Assembly (NCBI RefSeq): GCF_030063335.1
Contig: NZ_JASISW010000017.1
Location: 1 to 64,000 of the forward strand
Origin: Rhodococcus sp. G-MC3
GTDB taxonomy: Bacteria > Actinomycetota > Actinomycetes > Mycobacteriales > Mycobacteriaceae
Direction: 5' to 3'
DNA length: 64,000 nt
The position numbers and the translations under genes were made by a program. The notes under the pieces were generated by a model that worked only from the letters and a program-made list of their open reading frames with translations, made no database searches and was not told where the DNA came from. This document shows positions 52,294-58,842 of the stretch, piece after piece (the first letter of the stretch is position 1; each line of letters begins with the position of its first letter).

Positions 52294-53445
52294 TCAGCGT
52301 CCGGCGCCGTTGGAGCGAGGGGCGGTGGGATACGTGAAGTCGGGGACGGTGGGATAAGTGAAGTCCGGGACGGTCGGGCGTGTCAGAGGTCTGCGTGTCC
52401 TCGGGGGGGTCGGAGTTGCAGGCTCGGGCTCCGGCGAGGGTTCTGCGCGGGTTTCTGGGCGCGGGGGTTCTGCGCGCGGAGTTTCTGGGCGTGGGGGTTC
52501 GGCGAGCGTCGGCTCGGATGGACCGGACGACGGCGGCTGCTGCAGAACGACCTCGGGGACCGTCGTCGGGAACGGAACTGCCGGGGCCACTGCCGGCAGC
52601 ACGGGCCCGTTCGGCGAGGTGGCAGTCGACGATGTGGCAGGCGCGGTCTGTGCGTCGGTGATGGCAGGCGGTGCCACGTCGACGCCGTCGCTGAATGTTC
52701 CCTGCGCCGCCGCGATTGCGACGGATGCCAGGATCACGGCCACCGCGGCACCCGTGACGATCAGCAGTGGCCTTCTCTTCCGGTGCGGATCTTCTTCGAC
52801 CGGGGTGACCGTTGTCGTCGGGTCGTCCACAGGGAGTGCTTCGGAGAACGCGAGCGCCTGAGATTTCGCGACGATGGGTAGCGCATCGGTCACTGCTGAA
52901 TCCGGCGACTGCGGACCTGGCCCCTCCAATACCGCGAGCGCGCCGATGGTGAGGGAAACATCGTCGGCGACCGGGGCGGGGTCCGGGTCGGTGACGTTGG
53001 TCGGCACCAACGCGGCGAATGCGCCTGCAGCGGTTGCGTTCGGTACGAGGAGTACGCCGTGCAGACCGGTGCGGGCGAACGCGCCGCGCAGCACCGCGAG
53101 TCGGCCGGGACTCCAACTATCGGGATAGGTCACGGCAACGGACGGAGTTACACCGCCGTGTCGGTCGGTCGCCATGGCCACGAGGCAGTTGACTGCGTGC
53201 GCGAGAAGATCCTCGGGCTGGTGTCCGTCGGGATCGGCTTCCTGATTTCCGACGCGTGAGATGGATGCACTCGCCGATCGCGGCGAAGGTCCCGCATCGA
53301 CACCTGCCGGGCCGAGGCCGACGGTTCCGTCCTCCGCGAACCACAAGCGGGTCGTGGTCTCGTAGACGACGGGATCGACTGCCTGATCCGGACGGTGGAC
53401 GGCGACGGATCTGTCGTCGCCGATCGTGACCGCGAGGTACCCCAT
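52294..53445 (-). CDS. decayed membrane-anchored Hsp70-like protein (paralog 4), 383 aa
   Basis: Only the first part of an Hsp70-like domain remains: a first-loop remnant (MGYLAVTIGDDRSVAV) and the segment VAVTYPDSWSPGRLAVLRGA near 104-123, which aligns with VVITHPDRWSSYTADVLREA of paralog 6. No phosphate-2 or adenosine loop is present, so ATP hydrolysis is not expected. A helix at about 226-247 leads to a 135-residue Pro-rich outer tail with PxPETRAEP repeats and two copies of TVPDFTYP. The start codon overlaps the end of paralog 5, so the two are co-translated. Confidence 0.75.
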   Translation of the reverse strand: MGYLAVTIGDDRSVAVHRPDQAVDPVVYETTTRLWFAEDGTVGLGPAGVDAGPSPRSASASISRVGNQEADPDGHQPEDLLAHAVNCLVAMATDRHGGVTPSVAVTYPDSWSPGRLAVLRGAFARTGLHGVLLVPNATAAGAFAALVPTNVTDPDPAPVADDVSLTIGALAVLEGPGPQSPDSAVTDALPIVAKSQALAFSEALPVDDPTTTVTPVEEDPHRKRRPLLIVTGAAVAVILASVAIAAAQGTFSDGVDVAPPAITDAQTAPATSSTATSPNGPVLPAVAPAVPFPTTVPEVVLQQPPSSGPSEPTLAEPPRPETPRAEPPRPETRAEPSPEPEPATPTPPRTRRPLTRPTVPDFTYPTVPDFTYPTAPRSNGAGR

Positions 53446-54578
53446 CAGCCCGCCGCCGGCGTTTCTTTCGCCGCCGGTGAAACTGCCGGTGAAGCAGTCG
53501 CTGGGTCGGTGGGTTCGGGCAGTGTGCTGGGGCCGCTGCCCTCATCGACCGGCGGTTGGGTACTGGGCTTGGTCGGCTGTGGATCGACGGGATCTTCTTC
53601 GACGGGATCTTCCTCGACGGGCACCTCTACGGTCCGGTCCGGTTGTTCCGATCGCTCGGCGGCCGGTCTCGTCTGAGGCAGCTCGGTGGTCGGCTCATCT
53701 CTCGCCCGTGCCTGCGCGGTGGTGGTCGGTGCGGATTCGGTCGTCGCTTCGGCGGGAACCGGCGCGAGAGGCTCGATGATGGGAACCACCGTCGGGAAGG
53801 GGATTGCATTTGTCGGGACGGCGCCCGCTGTCGTCGGGTCGGCGATCGTTGCGCTCTCGATCTGCGGGATGGCCGGTGCCGTGTTGTCGCGCAGCATCAG
53901 TGACGCCACTCCGGCCCCGAGAGTGAGAAGCGCAGCGAAGGCGACCGCAGCCAGGACGGGGGTTCGCGATACCGCCCGCTCGGGACGCGCGATCGCAAAC
54001 GCCTCAGTGATCGCGTCGACCGGGTAGTGGGAGGCGATGCTCGCGGCGCCACGAGCGGCCGCGATACCGGTGTCCGAACCTGCCCATGTCGCCTGAGTTG
54101 ATTCCGACCATACGGTGAGTGCTTCGGTTTCCGACACCAGGGCGACGTGCGCCAGGCCGTAGCGATTCATCGCTGTTCGGAGATCGGAGACCTGCTGGGC
54201 CGTCCATCGGGCGGGGAATGTGGAGGCTGCCGCCAGCAGGGCAGGATCGGTTCCGATCGATTGGGCGACCTCGACGAGCAGGCAGCGCAAAGTCATTGCG
54301 ATGAGTTCGCCGGGTTCGAGACCCGAATCGACGTCCCCGTTCACGAAGTCGGTGAACTCCGCTGCGCACTGGTCATCGGTACCTCCGAGCGATGCGGTCC
54401 CGTCACCGTGCACATACAGGACGGTGCGGTGCAGCGACGCGACGTGCAGCGACGGATTAGCGCGAGAGGGGCGGGAAACCGCGGCGATGGACCGCTCGTC
54501 GTCGACGTGCAGTCCGACGTCGGGCAGCGCATCGGCAGGATTGTATGCCGCGCAGTTCTCTGCGGGCCGGATCAGCAT
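53445..54578 (-). CDS. decayed membrane-anchored Hsp70-like protein (paralog 5), 377 aa
   Basis: Same plan as its downstream neighbour. The retained Hsp70 segment is STFPARWTAQQVSDLRTAMN near 119-138, followed by HVALVSETEALTVW, matching paralog 6 and paralog 4. Both catalytic loops are missing. A helix at about 207-228 precedes an outer tail of about 145 residues, acidic and Pro/Thr-rich with EEDPVEEDPVDP repeats. It lies 94 bases downstream of the regulator gene. With paralog 4 it could act as a non-catalytic partner of the intact paralog 6. Confidence 0.75.
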   Translation of the reverse strand: MLIRPAENCAAYNPADALPDVGLHVDDERSIAAVSRPSRANPSLHVASLHRTVLYVHGDGTASLGGTDDQCAAEFTDFVNGDVDSGLEPGELIAMTLRCLLVEVAQSIGTDPALLAAASTFPARWTAQQVSDLRTAMNRYGLAHVALVSETEALTVWSESTQATWAGSDTGIAAARGAASIASHYPVDAITEAFAIARPERAVSRTPVLAAVAFAALLTLGAGVASLMLRDNTAPAIPQIESATIADPTTAGAVPTNAIPFPTVVPIIEPLAPVPAEATTESAPTTTAQARARDEPTTELPQTRPAAERSEQPDRTVEVPVEEDPVEEDPVDPQPTKPSTQPPVDEGSGPSTLPEPTDPATASPAVSPAAKETPAAG

Positions 54579-54672
54579 GTCTGTAGTACTCCGTCGTGGG
54601 GTTGGCGACCCGGAACGGCCACCTCTCTGACATCCATGTCGCTATAGGCCACTCTGGAGTTACATAGTTCGG

Positions 54673-56817
54673 CTACAGGTCCGGTGAACCCGTGCCGTAG
54701 CCCATGGCCCGAAGCATCGACAGCAGCTCCGATCGGGAGCCTGCACCGAGTCTGCGTCTGATGCGGGCGACATGGTGTTCGACGGTTTTGGCCGAGATGT
54801 AGAGCCGTGCGCCTGCCTCCCGATAGGTGACGCCGAGGACGAGGAGTTCGGCTACCTCGGCCTCGCGGGCGCTGAGCGATCCTTTGATCTCGGCAGAAGC
54901 GGAGGCGGCGACGGATACCGGTGCTGCCGCCGGTTGACGCAGTGAGCGTGCGACGTGGAGCAACGTGGTCGCGGCACGCGTGTCGCCGACCCGCAATGCT
55001 GCCTCACTCGCCAAGCGTGCGCCGTCCCACGAATGTCCGACACGAGCGAGCGAGTGTGCCGCGGCCTCCACTTCGGCGACCTCGGGGCGGCCCTGCAGAA
55101 CGGCGAGCCAGGCTCGTCCGGCTGCGGCGAGCACCGCGCTGTACTGGTTCGATTCGGCGGCTTCGGCCAGCGCTTGTGCGTGGGGAACCAGATCGGCCGG
55201 ACGCTCGGATTGAATGGCGGCCTGAACGCCGTACCAGTGCAGCGCGGACGTCCACGCGTGTGGTTCGTTCAGGCCGGCACGCACTGCATCGGCTTGCGCA
55301 AGGAGGTGCGAGAGTCGTTCCGGTTGGCCGACGCGTACCGCTCCGAGCCAGAGCTCTCCCACCGGCAGAAACGACAGAAGGTCGACGGAGTAGCGCGAGA
55401 TGATGTCCTGCGCGTCCTCCCACGCCTTGGTGAGAGATCCGGAGTCGCCGGAACGCCGTGCGAGGCCGACGCGGATGCCGTGCAGGAACAACTGATCGCG
55501 ACTGTGGCTCTGCGGGATCTGAAGAGCATCTGCGCGCGCAAGTGCGGCGACGAGATCTCCCGACAGCATGGTCGTCCAGGCCTGCAGCAGGGCGATGCGG
55601 TGGCGTTGGTGATGGCGCACGGGGAGCGAGGCAAGAGTGGAGGCCGAGATCGATTCGGCATGGGCAAGGTCTCCGCCGTGCAGCGCCAACAGGATCGCTG
55701 TTGCCGCTGCCGAATCCGGGCTCACTCGCCGAGCCGGATTCGTGGACAACGACACTGCCCGCATGAGCGTATTGGCGGCAGCCGTCGTCTCCGCCGTCGA
55801 CGTCGCGTCGATCGACTGACGCAGTCCTTCTGCAAGCAACGTGAGCGAGGCGCCCGATGCGGTCGGCGGTGCCGCCGAACTGCGGGTGGACATGGCGTCG
55901 GCGGCGGCGCGGTCAGCGGCGACAAGGCACGTCGCGACGCCGATATCCGAGTCGGCGCCCGCACGTTCGGCACCGAGCCAGGTGAACAGCGCGGCGCTGC
56001 GCGATGCCATGCCGCTCTCGGCTGCGATCGTCGCCGAAATTCTTACGGCGGTGCGCAATTCACGGACGCCGACGGAATCGAAGTTTTCGAGCACTGTGTC
56101 GCAGAAGTTCTGGGCCGATGCAAGGTCGCCGAGCACGGCAGCGGTTTCGCCGCGCTGTGCGGCCAAGGCCCGGTCGTCGGCGCCCGCTGCGACTGCGTAG
56201 TCGTAGAGTACGACAGCTGATTCGGGGGCCGCCGCGGAGGCCGCAGTCTGTAGGAAGTTCGCCAATTCCGGGTTCTTGATACCGGCCCGAACCAATTTCA
56301 CGGCGGTTATGTCGTCGAGAGTATCCGTCTTGCAGCGATATTCGAGCAGTCGTGTCAAGATCGCTGTCATTCGCGGCGGGCCGAGCACCTCGGTCAGTGC
56401 CCGATCGACATCGGGGAGCGCGGTAGCCGAGACGGTCAACACACCTGATGCAACAGCGCCGTCGAGGATCGATCCGGCGTCCCGCGGCGGGGACTCGTTC
56501 AGATCGGGGAGCACTTGAAGATCGGCGATCGCTTCGAGATCGGTGCCGACCCCGAAATGAGCGAGGGCGACGACAGCCTGCTCGGATTCGGCCATCGCGC
56601 GAAGAATGTCGATCTGGTGGGAATGAACTGCGTCGCCGATGACCTTGGTGAGCGCCACGTCGGCGGATGCCGTCTGCGCAGCATCGAGTGCGACGTCGAC
56701 GGTGACCTGACATCCACCGGTGATGGTAAGGATCGTTCTCGCCAGAGCGCCCGAGATCGGTTGGCCGCGGGTGCTTGCGTGGGCTGCAATCTCGGCTTTC
56801 GTCAGTGCGACGGGCAC
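54673..56817 (-). CDS. LuxR-type regulator, IniR-like, without a P-loop, 714 aa
   Basis: It starts at GTG 56817, four bases after the Hsp70-like gene's stop codon. The C-terminus (about 648-705) is a LuxR helix-turn-helix: LSAREAEVAELLVLGVTYRE, then LYISAKTVEHHVARIRRRLG. The rest is alpha-helical, TPR-like. By position and architecture it corresponds to Rv0339c/IniR, a signal-transducing ATPase reported to activate iniBAC in mycobacteria. However, no Walker A (GxxGxGK[ST]) or Walker B motif can be found, and the N-terminus starts where the helical part after a STAND ATPase would begin. Likely target: the iniB-like promoter. Confidence 0.8.
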   Translation of the reverse strand: MPVALTKAEIAAHASTRGQPISGALARTILTITGGCQVTVDVALDAAQTASADVALTKVIGDAVHSHQIDILRAMAESEQAVVALAHFGVGTDLEAIADLQVLPDLNESPPRDAGSILDGAVASGVLTVSATALPDVDRALTEVLGPPRMTAILTRLLEYRCKTDTLDDITAVKLVRAGIKNPELANFLQTAASAAAPESAVVLYDYAVAAGADDRALAAQRGETAAVLGDLASAQNFCDTVLENFDSVGVRELRTAVRISATIAAESGMASRSAALFTWLGAERAGADSDIGVATCLVAADRAAADAMSTRSSAAPPTASGASLTLLAEGLRQSIDATSTAETTAAANTLMRAVSLSTNPARRVSPDSAAATAILLALHGGDLAHAESISASTLASLPVRHHQRHRIALLQAWTTMLSGDLVAALARADALQIPQSHSRDQLFLHGIRVGLARRSGDSGSLTKAWEDAQDIISRYSVDLLSFLPVGELWLGAVRVGQPERLSHLLAQADAVRAGLNEPHAWTSALHWYGVQAAIQSERPADLVPHAQALAEAAESNQYSAVLAAAGRAWLAVLQGRPEVAEVEAAAHSLARVGHSWDGARLASEAALRVGDTRAATTLLHVARSLRQPAAAPVSVAASASAEIKGSLSAREAEVAELLVLGVTYREAGARLYISAKTVEHHVARIRRRLGAGSRSELLSMLRAMGYGTGSPDL

Positions 56818-56821
56818 GGAG

Positions 56822-58588
56822 CTACTGACCGGTCAGGTTGGGGAGGAGGTCGCCGACGCCCTGTCCGACATCGCCGAGGGTCGGTCCGTTGTAGGCGGGG
56901 GGCGTGTAGGCCGGAGGAGGGTTGTAAGCCGGGGGTGTGTACGCCGGAGGGTTGTAGGCGGGAGGGTTGTAGGCCGGGGGTGTGTAGGCCGGAGCTGCGT
57001 CGGCCGGGGGTGTGTAGGCAGGCGCGGGGACGCCGGGGTCCGACGCGTTCGGTGCTGCGGGAACCGGGGCGGCGGGAGCGGGCGCGCCGGCCGGAGACCC
57101 AGCCACATTCGGGTCGGCGACCACTGTGCCGTCGGGCGCGATCACCGTTCCTGCCGCGGGAATCAGCGTGCCGTCGGCTGCGACAGTCGGTGCAGGCAGG
57201 CCATTTTCGGTGGTCTGGTTGACAGCGGCGGCGGCCTCCGCTGTGGTCTTGGGTGCCGTCGTCGATGTCGTTCCAGCGGTGTTCTCCGACACCGCGGTCT
57301 CGACCGGGGCGTCGCCACCGGTCAGCGCGGTTCCCAGCGACAATCCGCCGCCGGCGAGGATCGCCAACGCAGCCACCGATGCGAGCACGATTCCAGCCTT
57401 CTTGCGGCCGGACATGCCGGTGGCTGCTGCGGCGGATGCGGCGGATGACGGTGCCGGACGCGGTGCGGAGCGGGTGAGAGGAGCCGGCGCAGCAACGGGT
57501 GGCACATCGGCGACGACCGACTGAGCGACCTCGTTTGCGATCAGAGCACCCCCGATGGCGGGAATGCGATCGGGATGCGGTCCGGTGACCACCGGTGCGC
57601 GCAGTTCCGACGAAATGAGCTCGGCGACAAGAGGAATGCTGGAACTGCCACCGGTGAGGAGAACCTGGGTCACGTCGGCGGCGTCGAGACCTGCGGTGTG
57701 CAGCGAATCGCGGATCAGCTCGATCGAACCCAGAATCGGTTGCCGGAGTAGATCCTCGACCTCGTCGCGCACCAACCGGGTGTCGGAATGCAGACCGGGG
57801 AGATCGACGGTGAGCGTGGTGGCAGTGTCGTAGGAGAGCTGTTCTTTCGCCTCACTGCAGCGCGCACGCAGTTCGACGAGGGCGCCGACGGTGTCGGGAT
57901 CGAACGGATCGAACTCGAACGAAGTGCTGCTCGAGACGGTCTCCAACACGTACTGGGTGATCAGATGATCGAACTGAGCGCCACCGAAATCCTGCGAGTG
58001 AACACCGTTTCCGATTGTTCCTGCTTCGGACCCGGTGCGCATCAACGTTATTGCGAGCGAGTTTCCGCCGAGGTCGTAGATGACCGTCAAGCCGTCGCTG
58101 GCGGGTCCGCGCGAACCCTCGAGCCAGCGCATCGCCGCACTCGACTCGGGTACGAGGGTGGCGTCCTCGACTCCTGCGCGATCGAGCGCCTCGCGAAGTA
58201 CGTCGGCGGTGTAGGAGGACCAGCGGTCGGGGTGGGTGATCACCACGGTGGGGTTCGAATCCGCGCCAGCCGACGCCTCCGCCACGAGGGCACGGGTAGC
58301 GGCGGCGAACAGGTCCTCGGCGAGATGAGATTGGCCGTCCTCGTCGATCAGCGGAACGGGATCACCGACGCGGTCGGCGAAACCGGACAGAGTTTGGCGT
58401 CCGTTGCGCTCCGAGGTCTCGGCCAGGCTGGGCTCAGATCCTGGGTGTAGATCGAGGGCCGATCGCTTCACCACTGTGGGCATTGCCTCGTCGGTGGCGA
58501 AGTCACGTGGTGCATACGGGTCGTGTGAAGTATCGAGGGCAGCCACCGAGGTGACCGTTCCGATCCGTATACCGAGCCCTGCACTCAT
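56822..58588 (-). CDS. membrane-anchored Hsp70-like protein (paralog 6), 588 aa
   Basis: Three consecutive ATGs occur; GGAG lies directly before the first, so the third (58588) is best spaced and gives MSAGLGIRIGTVTSVAALD. The ATPase is the most complete of the family: VVITHPDRWSSYTADVLREA near 115-134, phosphate-2 VIYDLGGNSLAITL near 169-182, FGGAQFDHLI near 201, ARCSEAKEQLS near 242, and adenosine loop VLLTGGSSSIPLV near 309-321. A helix at about 398-420 and a 165-residue outer tail follow, the tail with seven or so (Y)TPPAYNPPAY repeats. No substrate-binding domain. First gene of the leftward ini-linked operon. Confidence 0.88.
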   Translation of the reverse strand: MSAGLGIRIGTVTSVAALDTSHDPYAPRDFATDEAMPTVVKRSALDLHPGSEPSLAETSERNGRQTLSGFADRVGDPVPLIDEDGQSHLAEDLFAAATRALVAEASAGADSNPTVVITHPDRWSSYTADVLREALDRAGVEDATLVPESSAAMRWLEGSRGPASDGLTVIYDLGGNSLAITLMRTGSEAGTIGNGVHSQDFGGAQFDHLITQYVLETVSSSTSFEFDPFDPDTVGALVELRARCSEAKEQLSYDTATTLTVDLPGLHSDTRLVRDEVEDLLRQPILGSIELIRDSLHTAGLDAADVTQVLLTGGSSSIPLVAELISSELRAPVVTGPHPDRIPAIGGALIANEVAQSVVADVPPVAAPAPLTRSAPRPAPSSAASAAAATGMSGRKKAGIVLASVAALAILAGGGLSLGTALTGGDAPVETAVSENTAGTTSTTAPKTTAEAAAAVNQTTENGLPAPTVAADGTLIPAAGTVIAPDGTVVADPNVAGSPAGAPAPAAPVPAAPNASDPGVPAPAYTPPADAAPAYTPPAYNPPAYNPPAYTPPAYNPPPAYTPPAYNGPTLGDVGQGVGDLLPNLTGQ

Positions 58589-58698
58589 CATCATCTCCGG
58601 CTTCTTCTCACACAAGCGCCGCCCGACGCTGTTGTTCATGTCGAAATCATGGCACCTTTCGTTACGTCTCACAGGGGGTGGACACGTGTTTGCGGGGA

Positions 58699-58729
58699 AA
58701 CCCCCTAACGCTTGCGAATCCCCTAATGC
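58699..58729. promoter_or_regulatory. paired direct repeats in the hsp70-iniB divergent region
   Basis: AACCCCCTAACGC (58699-58711) and AATCCCCTAATGC (58717-58729) are direct repeats offset by 18 bases, with 10 of 13 positions identical. They lie about 65 bases before the candidate iniB-like -35. Further CCCC-containing motifs flank them. The arrangement suggests side-by-side binding of an activator, probably the LuxR-type protein encoded in the divergent operon. Confidence 0.5.
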
Positions 58730-58772
58730 GTCACCCCTGGTTCACCTGTTTCGAGCAGGGGGATCGACCCCG

Positions 58773-58801
58773 TTGGGAGAACCATCCGGAACCCATAGCT
58801 T
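58773..58801 (+). promoter_or_regulatory. candidate promoter of the iniB-like gene
   Basis: TTGGGA (58773-58778) and TAGCTT (58796-58801) are spaced by 17 bases and 42 bases before the start codon. The -35 is weak, as expected of an activator-dependent promoter. A GGGG/CCCC inverted repeat (58758-58771) lies just upstream. Confidence 0.45.
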
Positions 58802-58842
58802 TGTGATCAACCACGAAATCCATCACTGAAGGAGCCACGATC

